This document shows, in pieces, positions 44,523 through 59,700 of a stretch of 64,000 bases of DNA (positions within the stretch are counted from its first letter, which is position 1; every line of letters starts with the position of its first letter). Below the pieces are notes generated by a model. It saw only the letters and a list, made by a program, of their open reading frames with translations. It had not been told where the DNA came from and did not search any database. A program made the position numbers and the translations under genes. Source of the DNA: Paraoerskovia marina DSM 21750 (GTDB lineage Bacteria > Actinomycetota > Actinomycetes > Actinomycetales > Cellulomonadaceae); NCBI RefSeq assembly GCF_000701465.1, contig NZ_JNIY01000003.1:1054001-1118000 (forward strand). Direction: 5' to 3'.

Positions 44523-44723
44523 ATGTCGCTGCTCGCCCCGCCCGTCGACGTCTCCGTCCGCGACACGGCGGCCCCGACCCGCAGGCCCCGTCCTGTCCGT
44601 CTCTCGGCCCCGGTGGCCCGGGCCGTCACGATCGAGCACCTCGTCTCGCTCGACATCGAGGCCTACTCCCGCCGCGAATCCGTACGACAGCGGGCGCGCG
44701 CCCGCGCTACGATGGGTGCATAG
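44523..44723 (+). CDS. Small hypothetical protein downstream of the Cys-Cys leader
   Basis: A 66-aa ORF with AGGAA 8 nt before ATG. Sequence features: a Pro/Arg-rich middle (PTRRPRPVRLSAP) and a C-terminal helix, VTIEHLVSLDIEAYSRRESVRQRARARA. No family recognised, no Cys, no membrane helix; strongly basic. It lies in the transcript behind the leader peptide and ends where the ileS T-box transcript is predicted to begin (stop at 44721-44723). Its ribosome-binding site and position suggest a real gene, but the coding evidence is limited. Confidence 0.45.
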   Translation: MSLLAPPVDVSVRDTAAPTRRPRPVRLSAPVARAVTIEHLVSLDIEAYSRRESVRQRARARATMGA

Positions 44724-44939
44724 GCGTCGACCCGGCGATCACCGGTGAGCCTCCGGAAGAACAGGAGGGCGCGAGCCCTCCCCAGTAGAACCGGACGGGT
44801 CGGCCCGTCACAGCCGTTCGAGCGGTCGGTGGTGCCCCTTTGGGGTGGCGTCGGCAAGCGAGGTGGTACCGCGGAGCGCCCGGACGGGCGAGTCGTCCTC
44901 GATGCGAGACCCGGACCACTCGAACTTGGAGCCTGAGCC
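44712..44939 (+). ncRNA. T-box riboswitch (isoleucine, translational, short Stem I) of ileS
   Basis: A 5' leader with a specifier loop: CCGGCG-ATC-ACCGG (Ile codon ATC at 44738-44740) followed by GAGCCTCCGGAAGAAC. The conserved T-box AGGTGGTACCGCG at 44861-44873 contains TGGT, which pairs with the ACCA end of uncharged tRNA-Ile. No terminator U-run follows; instead the SD TTGGAG (44926-44931) precedes the ileS ATG, so control is translational, the actinobacterial type with a shortened Stem I. A candidate promoter has -10 TACGAT at 44708-44713 and -35 ACGACA 18 bp upstream. Confidence 0.93.
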
Positions 44940-48247
<3,308 letters not shown>

Positions 48248-48251
<4 letters not shown>

Positions 48252-49663
48252 GTCCGTCCAAGAACGAGCGCGATGCACGAGACCGTCGGCGCAAGGAGCG
48301 GGAGGCGACCGAGGACGCCGCGAGCCAGGAGGCGCTGGCCACGGTCTACGCGCACATCATGGATCGTGCGCCCGAGCACGACATCGACCCGACGCTCGAC
48401 CGGGTCGCCCGCGTGCTCGAGCTGCTCGGGGACCCGCAGAAGGCCTACCGGACCATCCACGTCGCCGGGACCAACGGCAAGACGTCGACGGCGCGCATGG
48501 TCGAGCGGCTCGTGCGCGAGCACGGCCTGCGGACCGGGCGCTTCACCAGCCCGCACCTGACCAGCGTCACCGAGCGGATCGCGGTCGACGGCGAGTCGCT
48601 CACGGCGGGCGAGTTCGTCGCGGTCTGGGAGGACGTCGCGCCCTACGTCGGGGTCGTGGACCGCGAGTCGGAGGAGTCCGGGGGCCCACGCCTGAGCTTC
48701 TTCGAGGTGCTGACCGTCATGGCCTTCGCCGCCTTCGCCGACGCCCCGGTCGACGTCGCCGTCGTGGAGGTCGGCATGGGCGGGACCTGGGACTCGACCA
48801 ACGTCGTCGACGGCGAGGTCGCGGTCATCACCCCTGTCGCCTTCGACCACGAGCGGTGGCTGGGTCACACGCTGCCCGAGATCGCCGAGAACAAGGCGGG
48901 CATCATCGTCGACGGCGCGACGGTGATCGTGGGGGAGCAGGAGCAGGTGGCCGAGCTCGTCATCCTCGAGACCGCGGCCGAGCGCAACGCGCGTGTGCTG
49001 CGCGACGGCGTCGACCTCGAGGTCGCCGGCCGCACCCCGGCCGTCGGCGGGCAGCTGCTGAACCTGCGGACACCGGCGGGCCTCTACACGGAGATCTTCC
49101 TTCCCGTGCTCGGCGCGCACCAGGCGCACAACGCGCTCCTGGCGCTCGCCTCGGTCGAGGCGTTCCTCGGCGGTCGCGCGCTCGGCGGGGAGGTCGTCGA
49201 GGCCGCGTTCGCCGACGTGACGTCTCCAGGGCGCCTCGAGGTCCTCCGCTCAAGCCCGACGGTCCTCGTCGACGCCGCCCACAACCCGGCGGGTGCCGAG
49301 GCGCTCGTCGCCGCCCTCGAGGAGTCGTTCGCGTTCACGCACCTCGTCGGCGTCGTCGCGGTCATGGCGGACAAGGACGCGGAGGCCCTGCTGGCCGTGC
49401 TCGAGCCGCACCTGGCTGAGATCGTCGTCACGAGCAACAGTGCCGACCGGTCCGCCGACCCGCTGGACCTTGCCGACACCGCGCGCGAGGTCTTCGGCGA
49501 GGACCGCGTGCACGTCGTCGAGCAGCTGGGCGACGCCGTGGCGCGGGCCGCGGACCTGGCGGAGGCCGAGGACACGGTGGGCGTCGGCACCGGGACGGGA
49601 GTTCTGGTGACCGGGTCGGTCATCACGGCCGCCGACGCGCGGGCACTGCTGCGCCGACGATAG
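48248..49663 (+). CDS. folC: Bifunctional dihydrofolate synthase / folylpolyglutamate synthase
   Basis: A 471-aa Mur-ligase-family enzyme joining glutamate to dihydropteroate and extending folate polyglutamates. The P-loop [12 protein letters not shown] is at about 75-86, [17 protein letters not shown] binds folate, and [16 protein letters not shown] and [23 protein letters not shown] are the family blocks. The C-terminal ligase domain has [15 protein letters not shown] charged N-terminal extension of about 30 residues is typical of actinobacterial FolC. It is coupled to ileS by ATGA overlap and ends before a perfect 16-bp hairpin. Confidence 0.95.
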
Positions 49664-49677
49664 GAGCGAGACCTTCG

Positions 49678-49720
49678 CCCGGCCGGGTCGGCGGGGCCCG
49701 CCCTCGCCGACCCGGCCGGG
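49678..49720 (+). terminator. Terminator hairpin after folC
   Basis: A perfect 16-bp inverted repeat (49678-49693 with 49705-49720; arms CCCGGCCGGGTCGGCG / CGCCGACCCGGCCGGG) and an 11-nt loop, 14 bp after the folC stop. No U-run. It would isolate ileS-folC from the dha operon. Confidence 0.75.
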
Positions 49721-49788
49721 GAGGTGTTGGATGGGGGTACGGGTCCGTCGTCCTGCGCGCGGACCGCCGACCAACGGAGGTTCGTGCG

Positions 49789-50784
<996 letters not shown>

Positions 50785-50845
50785 CGACGGCCGCGGGCAA
50801 GGCCCGGACCGCCGATGCCGACGATGTCAGAAGTGAGGGTGACGG

Positions 50846-51484
50846 ATGCTGGACGTTTCGTGGGCTGTGCGCTGGGTACGACTGACCGCCGAGGCGGTGG
50901 GGTTGGCCAAGGCGGAGCTGACCGAGCTGGACCGACGGATCGGGGACGGCGACCACGGCGAGAACCTTGACCGGGGGTACCGCGCGGTCGTCGAACGCCT
51001 GGACGCGCTCGACCCCGAGCCCGAGAACGTCGGAGACGTGCTCAAGCTCATCGCGACGACGCTGATGTCGAAGGTCGGCGGAGCCTCCGGGCCGCTCTAC
51101 GGCACCGCCTACCTGCGTGCCGCCAAGGCGACAGCAGTCCCCTCTCTCGACGCGAGCGCCGTCGTGGCTCTCGTCGAGGGTGCGCTCGACGGTGTGACGG
51201 CCCGGGGCAAGGCCGTGCCCGGGGAGAAGACGATGGTCGACGCGTGGCAGGCGGCCGCCGACGCCGCTGCGGCCGCCGCGCACGAGGGCGCATCTGCCGA
51301 GGAGGTCCTGCGCCGGGCGTCCACCGCGGCGACCGCGGGTGCGGCGTCGACGACGTCGATGGTCGCGACCAAGGGTCGCGCCAGTTATCTCGGGGACCGG
51401 AGCGCGGGGAGCGCGGATCCCGGCGCGACCTCCACGGCGCTGATCCTCGACGCCGCCGTGCGGGCCGTGGGCGAGGGCCGATGA
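50846..51484 (+). CDS. dhaL: Dihydroxyacetone kinase ADP-binding subunit DhaL
   Basis: A 212-aa all-helical nucleotide-binding subunit. Metal-binding Asp residues are in RRIGDGDHGENLDRG (about 29-43). The nucleotide cap is VGGASGPLYGTAY, and KGRASYLGDRSAGSADPGATSTALIL is the C-terminal family block. It lies 61 nt after dhaK and overlaps dhaM by 4 nt (ATGA). ADP is held permanently as a cofactor and is rephosphorylated by DhaM. Confidence 0.94.
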   Translation: MLDVSWAVRWVRLTAEAVGLAKAELTELDRRIGDGDHGENLDRGYRAVVERLDALDPEPENVGDVLKLIATTLMSKVGGASGPLYGTAYLRAAKATAVPSLDASAVVALVEGALDGVTARGKAVPGEKTMVDAWQAAADAAAAAAHEGASAEEVLRRASTAATAGAASTTSMVATKGRASYLGDRSAGSADPGATSTALILDAAVRAVGEGR

Positions 51485-52182
51485 GCCGCGTCTCGCTGGT
51501 CCTCGTCTCTCATTCGGCCGCCCTGGCGGACGGGCTCGCCGAGCTCGCCGGCCAGATGGCGCCCGGGGTCCGTATCGTCCCGGTCGGGGGAGCCGACGAC
51601 CGGCGGCTCGGGACGAGCTTCGACCGGATTCTCGAGGCGCTGACGGACGTGACGTCCGACGGTGGGTCCGCGGTCGTGCTCGCGGACCTCGGGTCTGCGG
51701 TGCTGACGGTCGAGTCCGTCCTCGACCTCGAGGACGGGCTGGACGTCCGACTGGCCGGTGGTCCGTTCGTCGAGGGTGCCGTCGCTGCCGCGGTGGCCGC
51801 GCACGGCGGCCTGGCCGCGTCCGACGTCGTCGCCGCCGCGGAGAATGCCGCGGTGAGCTTGCGCGGGGCGCCGGTCGGGTCGGAGTATGCGGTCATGGAC
51901 GCGACGACGGACGGTGCTGCAGCGGCCGACGGGGAGATCGTGGTCGTGCTCCGCAACCCCCTGGGCCTGCACGCCCGGCCCGCGGCCGTCCTTGCCCGGA
52001 TGATCGCCGGGTTCGACGCCCAGGTCCGCGTCGACGGGGTGGACGGCGCCAGCGTCCTCGAGCTGATGAAGCTCGGTGCGACACAGGGAAGAGAGCTCAC
52101 GATCGTCGCCGAGGGCCCGCAGGCGGCCGAGGCCCGCCAGGCCGTCGTCGAGGCGGTCGAGGCGGGATTCGGCGAGCTCTAG
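51481..52182 (+). CDS. dhaM: Dihydroxyacetone kinase phosphotransfer subunit DhaM (EIIA-HPr fusion)
   Basis: A 233-aa PTS component. Residues 1-130 are a mannose-type EIIA-like domain with phospho-His in LVLVSHSAALADG (about His10). Residues about 148-233 are an HPr domain with the phospho-His in NPLGLHARPAAVLARM and the regulatory Ser region GASVLELMKLGATQG. E. coli DhaM is EIIA-HPr-EI; this shorter two-domain form needs an external enzyme I. It is the last gene of the dha operon. Confidence 0.93.
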   Translation: MSRVSLVLVSHSAALADGLAELAGQMAPGVRIVPVGGADDRRLGTSFDRILEALTDVTSDGGSAVVLADLGSAVLTVESVLDLEDGLDVRLAGGPFVEGAVAAAVAAHGGLAASDVVAAAENAAVSLRGAPVGSEYAVMDATTDGAAAADGEIVVVLRNPLGLHARPAAVLARMIAGFDAQVRVDGVDGASVLELMKLGATQGRELTIVAEGPQAAEARQAVVEAVEAGFGEL

Positions 52183-52199
52183 CGTGTCCGGGGCCACAT

Positions 52200-52218
52200 T
52201 ATTTCAGTCACTGAAATA
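52200..52218. promoter_or_regulatory. Perfect palindrome: TetR operator
   Basis: TATTTCAGT-C-ACTGAAATA, 9-bp perfect arms with one central base, 26 bp before the TetR ATG. It is strikingly AT-rich for this genome. It overlaps the expected -35 of a promoter whose -10 would be AAGAAT (52232-52237), so repression by occlusion is plausible. Confidence 0.8.
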
Positions 52219-52244
52219 GTGCAGGCCGTGCAAGAATATTCTCC

Positions 52245-54603
<2,359 letters not shown>

Positions 54604-54607
54604 CCGC

Positions 54608-55084
54608 GTGAGCGACTCGACCCAGCCCGCGTCCCCCGACCCGATCGTCCGGTCGGGGGAGGACGCGCCGCGCATCCGCCCGAAGAAGTCGGCGAAGCAG
54701 CAGTTCGCCTCGGCGACGCTGGTGCTCGAGGCGTGCCTGGTGCTGTTCGCGACCATGGCCGCCCACGCCCTGCGGCGCAACGAGGCGGGGTGGCCCGAGT
54801 GGATGGACGTGCCCTCGGCGACGACCGTCTGGGTGATCGGGGGCACGCTCATGGTGGCTCTGCTCGTGCTCTCCCGGACGCTCGACTCCACGGGCGGGTA
54901 CGTGGCCGGGAGCCTCGTCCAGGTCCCGGTGCTCGCCACGGGGATCGCGATCCCGCTCATGCTCCTCGTCGGCGCGATCTTCGTCGTGATGTGGATCGCC
55001 TCGCTCGTCCTCGGCTCGCGGATCGATCGGGAGCGTGCGGAGTACGACGCCGCGCACCCCGAGACGGCCCCGAACGTCGCCTGA
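54608..55084 (+). CDS. DUF4233 membrane protein
   Basis: A 158-aa protein. A charged N-terminus (about 40 residues) is followed by four hydrophobic segments (about 40-55, 76-92, 103-118, 120-137) and an Arg/Glu tail. KKSAKQQFASATLVLEACLVLFATMAAHALRR is the family block. DUF4233 is normally encoded between folC and ndk in actinobacteria; here it remains next to ndk but is split from folC by about 5 kb. The GTG start is 4 nt after the transporter stop. Function unknown; an envelope role is inference. Confidence 0.88.
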   Translation: MSDSTQPASPDPIVRSGEDAPRIRPKKSAKQQFASATLVLEACLVLFATMAAHALRRNEAGWPEWMDVPSATTVWVIGGTLMVALLVLSRTLDSTGGYVAGSLVQVPVLATGIAIPLMLLVGAIFVVMWIASLVLGSRIDRERAEYDAAHPETAPNVA

Positions 55085-55107
55085 TCACGCGGCGGTAGGC
55101 TCGTGCC

Positions 55108-55542
55108 ATGACTGATGCACCGATCGAACGCACACTGATCCTCGTCAAGCCCGACGGCGTCCGCCGGGGGCTGTCGGGCGAGGTTCTTCGCCGCGTCGAG
55201 GCCAAGGGCTACGTGCTCGCGGCCGTCAAGCTCGTCGACGCCGACCCCGCCGTCCTCGCCCAGCACTACGCGGAGCACGAGGGAAAGCCCTTCTACCAGC
55301 CGCTCGTCGAGTTCATGCTCTCCGGCAAGGTCCTGGCGGTCGTCGCCGAGGGGCAGGGCGTCATCCCCGGTTTCCGATCGCTCGCGGGTGCGACCGATCC
55401 CACCGCCGCCGCCCCGGGGACCATTCGTGGTGACCTCGGGCGTGACTGGGGGCTCAAGGTCCAGCAGAACCTCGTGCACGGTTCCGACTCCGCCGAGTCG
55501 GCGACCCGCGAGATCGGGCTCTGGTTCCCCGAGCTCGGCTGA
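55108..55542 (+). CDS. ndk: Nucleoside diphosphate kinase
   Basis: A 144-aa enzyme balancing NTP pools by phosphate transfer through a His. It has TLILVKPDGVRRGLSGEVLRR at the N-terminus and the catalytic His in NLVHGSDSAESA (about His119). The GLKVQ and FRSLAGATDP blocks are family-typical. ATG 55108, 23 nt after the DUF4233 stop. Cytosolic, housekeeping. Confidence 0.97.
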   Translation: MTDAPIERTLILVKPDGVRRGLSGEVLRRVEAKGYVLAAVKLVDADPAVLAQHYAEHEGKPFYQPLVEFMLSGKVLAVVAEGQGVIPGFRSLAGATDPTAAAPGTIRGDLGRDWGLKVQQNLVHGSDSAESATREIGLWFPELG

Positions 55543-55625
55543 CACCACGAGTCTCCGCCGCCCCGCGCCGCTCGGCCGGGGCGGCGTCCGTGTGTCCGGG
55601 GCCGTGCGTCGCTAGTGTGTGACCC

Positions 55626-58600
55626 GTGCACCTCAAGACCCTGACGCTCCGCGGCTTCAAGTCGTTCGCGTCGGCGACGACGCTCGGGTTCGAGCCGGGA
55701 GTGACGTGCGTCGTCGGCCCCAACGGCTCGGGCAAGTCGAACGTGGTCGACGCGCTCGCCTGGGTCATGGGCGAGCAGGGCGCGAAGTCCCTGCGTGGCG
55801 GCAAGATGGAGGACGTCATCTTCGCGGGCACCGCCGGCCGTCCGCCGCTCGGCCGCGCCGAGGTGTCGCTGACGATCGACAACGCCGACGGGGCGCTCCC
55901 GATCGACTACAGCGAGGTCACCATCTCGCGCACCCTGTTCCGGTCGGGGGGGTCGGAGTACGCGATCAACGGCTCCGCGTGCCGTCTCCTCGACATCCAG
56001 GACCTGCTCTCGGACTCCGGGATCGGGAGGGAGATGCACGTCGTCGTCGGGCAGGGGCAGCTCGACGCCGTGCTCCGTGCCACCCCGGAGGAGCGGCGCG
56101 GGTTCATCGAGGAGGCCGCGGGCGTTCTCAAGCACCGCAAGCGCAAGGAGAAGGCCCTCCGCAAGCTCGACGCGATGCAGGGCAACCTCACGCGGCTCGC
56201 CGACCTCACGACCGAGATCCGCAAGCGGCTCGGTCCGCTCGGCAAGCAGGCCGAGGTCGCGCGCCGGGCGGGCACCGTGCAGGTGGACGTCCGCGACGCT
56301 CGCGCCAGACTGCTCGCCGACGACGTCGCCCAGGCGACCGCGCGGCTCGAGCAGGAGTCGGCGGACGAGGCCGCCGTCCGGGCGCAGCAGGCGACCGTCG
56401 AGGCCGACCTCGCGTCGCGACGCACCGAGCTGGCCTCGCTCGAGGAGGAGGCCGCGCGGGCCGCCCCGGAGCTGGCCGCCGCCACCGACGTCTGGTTCCG
56501 GCTGTCCTCCGCGCGCGAACGGCTCGTCGGCACCCGGCAGCTCGCCGGCGAGCGGCTCCGGATGCTCGGCACGCCCGAGCCGGCCCACCAGGGGCAGGAT
56601 CCCGACGAGCTCGCCCGGCAGGCCGAGCGTGTCCGTGCCGCAGAGCGGGAGCTGGCCGCCGAGGTCGAGGCCGCGCGCGACGGGCTGACCGCGGCCCAGG
56701 CCGCACGGCAGACCGCGGAAGAGTCCTCGGCGGCGGCCGACCGGGCGCTCGCGACGCTCGTGCGCGGCGAGGCCGACCGCCGGGAGGGGCTCGCGACGCT
56801 CGCCGGGAAGGTCGCCGCCCGGCGCAGCCGGGTCGAGGCCGTCGAGGCGGAGATCGGACGGCTGACCGAGGTCGTCGCGGAGGCGGGCCGACGGGCCGAG
56901 CAGGCGCGCGCGGAGTTCTCGTCGCTCGAGGCGGAGGCCGCGGGCGCGGAGGAGGGGGAGGTCGGGCTGGACGCCGCCCACGAGCAGGCGGCCGGGGCGC
57001 GGACCGAGGCCCGCAACGCCGTCGACGCACTGGTCGAGCGCCGTCGCGCCGCCGAGCAGGAGCGGGCGACCCTCGCCGCACGCATCGAGACGCTCGAGCT
57101 GAGCCTGACCCGAAAGGACGGTGTCGGCGAGCTGCTCGGCGCCGACGGAGTACGGACCGAGGGGTCGGTCGCCGCGCTCGTCGGCATCGCGCCGGGGTAC
57201 GAGGACGCCGTCGCCGCCGCGCTCGGCCCCGCTGCCGACGCCGTCGCCGTCCAGGACGTCGGTGCCGCCGTGGACGCCCTGCGGCACCTGCGGACCGAGG
57301 ACGCGGGGCGGGCCGGGCTGGTCGTCCTGGACGCCGCCGACGCTCCGGCACGGCCGGAGATCGACCTGCCGCCCGCGGCGTCGTGGGCGACCGACGTCGT
57401 CACACCGGCGCACGCGGCTCGCGACGTCGTCGCGGCGCTGCTGCGCGACGTGGTGGTCGTCGAGGACCTGACCGCCGCACGGATCCTGGTGGAGAGCGAG
57501 CCGCGGCTCGTCGCGGTGACCCGCGGCGGGGACGTGCTCGGCGCCCGGCAGGCCTGGGGCGGATCGGCGTCCGCGCCGGGCGTGCTGCACCTGCAGGCCG
57601 CCGTGGACGACGCGCGCGAACGGCGTGATGCCGTCGACGCCCTCGTCGCAGAGATCTCTCGAGAACTGGCCGACGCCGAGCTCGCGCTGGCCGCGGCCGA
57701 CCAGCGCTACGAGGAGACCCTCGGGCGTCTCGACGAGAACGACGCGGCGCTCGCGGCGGTGGCGGAACGTCTCGGGAACCTGGGCGCGACCACGCGCGGT
57801 GCGACGGCGGAGGCCGACCGTGCGCGCGTGAACCTCGAACGGGCCGAGCGTTCCCTCGGCGAGGAGCGCGAGCTCCTCGCGGCGCTCGTCGAGCGGCACG
57901 ACGTGGCGGCGGCCGAGCCCGAGGCCTCCGAGGCGTCGGTGGTGGCCGCCCAGGGCGAGCGTGACGAGGCGGCGCAGGCGGCGCAGGCGGCACGGGCGAC
58001 CGAGACGGAGGCTCGTCTCGCGCTCCGCACGCAGGAGGAACGGGAGCGAGCACTGTCCGGGCGCGCCGAGGCGCTCGACCGCGCCGTCGCGAACGAGCGC
58101 CAGGCGCGGGAGCGCGCCGCTCGGCGCGAGGAGGTCCGGGTGCGTCGTGCCCGCCGCGCGCGCGAGGTCTCCGACATCGCGGAGCAGGCGGTGCGCGTGG
58201 TGGAGCACTCCGTCCAGCGGGCGGCCGACGGGAAGGCTGAGCTCGAGCAGACACGCGCCGTGCGGGACGAGACGCTCGGGGTGGTGCGCGCGGCCGTCTC
58301 CGGGCTCGAGCAGCGCCTGCGCGAGCTCACCGACGTGGCGCACCGTGACGAGGTCGCCCGGGCGGAGCAGCGCCTGCGCGTCGAGCAGCTCGAGCAGCGC
58401 GCCGTCGACGAGCTCGGACTGGACCCGGCGGTGCTGGTCGAGGAGTTCGGACCGCACCGCCCGGTGCCGTGCACCGGCGACGACGCCCTCGACGAGGACG
58501 GTGAGCCCCGTGAGGTCCCGTACGTCCGGGCCGAGCAGGAGAAGCGTCTCCGGTCGGCGGAGCGCGCGTTGCGAGCCCTGGGGAAGGTCAACCCGCTCGC

Positions 58601-59186
58601 GCTCGAGGAGTTCGCCGCGCTCGAGGAGCGGCACACGTTCCTCACCACCCAGCTCGCGGACCTGAAGAAGTCCCGGTCGGACCTCCTCGACATCGTGAGC
58701 GACATCGACCGCCGCGTGGAGGAGGTGTTCACCTCGGCGTTCGCCGACACCGCCCGCCAGTTCGAGGGCGTGTTCGCCCGGATGTTCCCCGGGGGTGAGG
58801 GCAGGCTCGTCCTGACGGACCCGACGAACATGCTCACGACGGGGATCGAGGTCGAGGCCCGCCCCGCCGGCAAGAAGGTCAAGCGCCTCTCGTTGCTCTC
58901 GGGGGGAGAACGGTCGTTGACCGCGGTGGCGATCCTCGTGTCGATCTTCAAGGCGCGGCCGAGCCCGTTCTACGTGATGGACGAGGTCGAGGCGGCGCTC
59001 GACGACGTGAATCTCGGCAGGCTCCTGGAGATCTTTCGCGAGCTGCAGGAGGACTCCCAGCTCATCGTCATCACGCACCAGAAGCGGACCATGGAGATCG
59101 CCGACGCGCTCTACGGCGTCACGATGCGCGGCGACGGTGTGACGACGGTCATCAGTCAACGGATGGACCCTGCTCCCGTCGTCTGA
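55626..59186 (+). CDS. smc: Chromosome segregation protein SMC
   Basis: A 1186-aa condensin ATPase. Walker A GPNGSGKS is at 31-38 and the N-terminal Q-loop is RRGFIEEAAGVLKHRKRK. Long Ala/Glu/Arg-rich coiled coils lie at about 165-490 and 660-1010. The hinge at about 495-650 begins GVGELLGADGVRTEGS and contains SWATDVVTP. The C-terminal head has signature LLSGGERSLTAVA at about 1090 and Walker B VMDEVEAALDD. The GTG start is 83 nt after ndk and lacks a classical SD. ScpA/ScpB partners are not in the window. Confidence 0.97.
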   Translation: MHLKTLTLRGFKSFASATTLGFEPGVTCVVGPNGSGKSNVVDALAWVMGEQGAKSLRGGKMEDVIFAGTAGRPPLGRAEVSLTIDNADGALPIDYSEVTISRTLFRSGGSEYAINGSACRLLDIQDLLSDSGIGREMHVVVGQGQLDAVLRATPEERRGFIEEAAGVLKHRKRKEKALRKLDAMQGNLTRLADLTTEIRKRLGPLGKQAEVARRAGTVQVDVRDARARLLADDVAQATARLEQESADEAAVRAQQATVEADLASRRTELASLEEEAARAAPELAAATDVWFRLSSARERLVGTRQLAGERLRMLGTPEPAHQGQDPDELARQAERVRAAERELAAEVEAARDGLTAAQAARQTAEESSAAADRALATLVRGEADRREGLATLAGKVAARRSRVEAVEAEIGRLTEVVAEAGRRAEQARAEFSSLEAEAAGAEEGEVGLDAAHEQAAGARTEARNAVDALVERRRAAEQERATLAARIETLELSLTRKDGVGELLGADGVRTEGSVAALVGIAPGYEDAVAAALGPAADAVAVQDVGAAVDALRHLRTEDAGRAGLVVLDAADAPARPEIDLPPAASWATDVVTPAHAARDVVAALLRDVVVVEDLTAARILVESEPRLVAVTRGGDVLGARQAWGGSASAPGVLHLQAAVDDARERRDAVDALVAEISRELADAELALAAADQRYEETLGRLDENDAALAAVAERLGNLGATTRGATAEADRARVNLERAERSLGEERELLAALVERHDVAAAEPEASEASVVAAQGERDEAAQAAQAARATETEARLALRTQEERERALSGRAEALDRAVANERQARERAARREEVRVRRARRAREVSDIAEQAVRVVEHSVQRAADGKAELEQTRAVRDETLGVVRAAVSGLEQRLRELTDVAHRDEVARAEQRLRVEQLEQRAVDELGLDPAVLVEEFGPHRPVPCTGDDALDEDGEPREVPYVRAEQEKRLRSAERALRALGKVNPLALEEFAALEERHTFLTTQLADLKKSRSDLLDIVSDIDRRVEEVFTSAFADTARQFEGVFARMFPGGEGRLVLTDPTNMLTTGIEVEARPAGKKVKRLSLLSGGERSLTAVAILVSIFKARPSPFYVMDEVEAALDDVNLGRLLEIFRELQEDSQLIVITHQKRTMEIADALYGVTMRGDGVTTVISQRMDPAPVV

Positions 59187-59271
59187 CCGCGCCCGTGGAG
59201 ATCGTGTGACAGTTCGATGACAACGGTGATGTCGGCGTGTCGGGTGCCGCACGCTCCTGCACACTGTCTAC

Positions 59272-59688
59272 ATGCTTGGAATGTTCCTGTGGTGGGGTAT
59301 AGCCCTTCTCGTCGCGTGCGTGGTCTTCGTGTACGCGGGAACCGTCGCGGGCATGGAGTCGGGCCAGAAGGGTCGCGGCGTCCGCGGTTTTGTCGACGAC
59401 CTGCGGAGTGCCACGGACGCGATGCGTGAGCGTCGCCGGCAGCGTCGTGCGGGCACGGCGACCGGCCGGCAGGACCCGGAGCAGCCGGTCGAGACGCGCA
59501 TGGGGGACTTCTTCGCGGCGACGCAGGAGGACGGGAACCCGTACATGGACGCCACCGACGTCACCGAGTCGTGGGCCCGGACGGGCGCACGGGCCGTCGA
59601 CGCCGCCCGCACCGCCCGGGGCCACGTCCGGATCGGGACGGTCAGGCCCCGCGAGCACGCCCAGCCTGAGGAGCCCACGGAGGTCTGA
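59272..59688 (+). CDS. Small membrane-anchored hypothetical protein between smc and ftsY
   Basis: A 138-aa protein with an N-terminal membrane helix (about 3-25, MFLWWGIALLVACVVFVYAG) and a basic, then acidic, soluble region. The FVDDLRSATDAMRERRRQRRAG stretch looks helical and amphipathic. No family recognised. It lies 85 bp after smc and 12 bp before ftsY on the same strand, so it is likely co-transcribed with ftsY. A membrane-proximal accessory function is only positional inference. Confidence 0.72.
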   Translation: MLGMFLWWGIALLVACVVFVYAGTVAGMESGQKGRGVRGFVDDLRSATDAMRERRRQRRAGTATGRQDPEQPVETRMGDFFAATQEDGNPYMDATDVTESWARTGARAVDAARTARGHVRIGTVRPREHAQPEEPTEV

Positions 59689-59700
59689 GAGAATCAGCGC

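Noticed and set aside
55293-59264. 1323-aa minus-strand ORF opposite smc
   Set aside because: Mirror of the GC-rich SMC coiled coil; Leu/Arg/Gly-rich with no fold.
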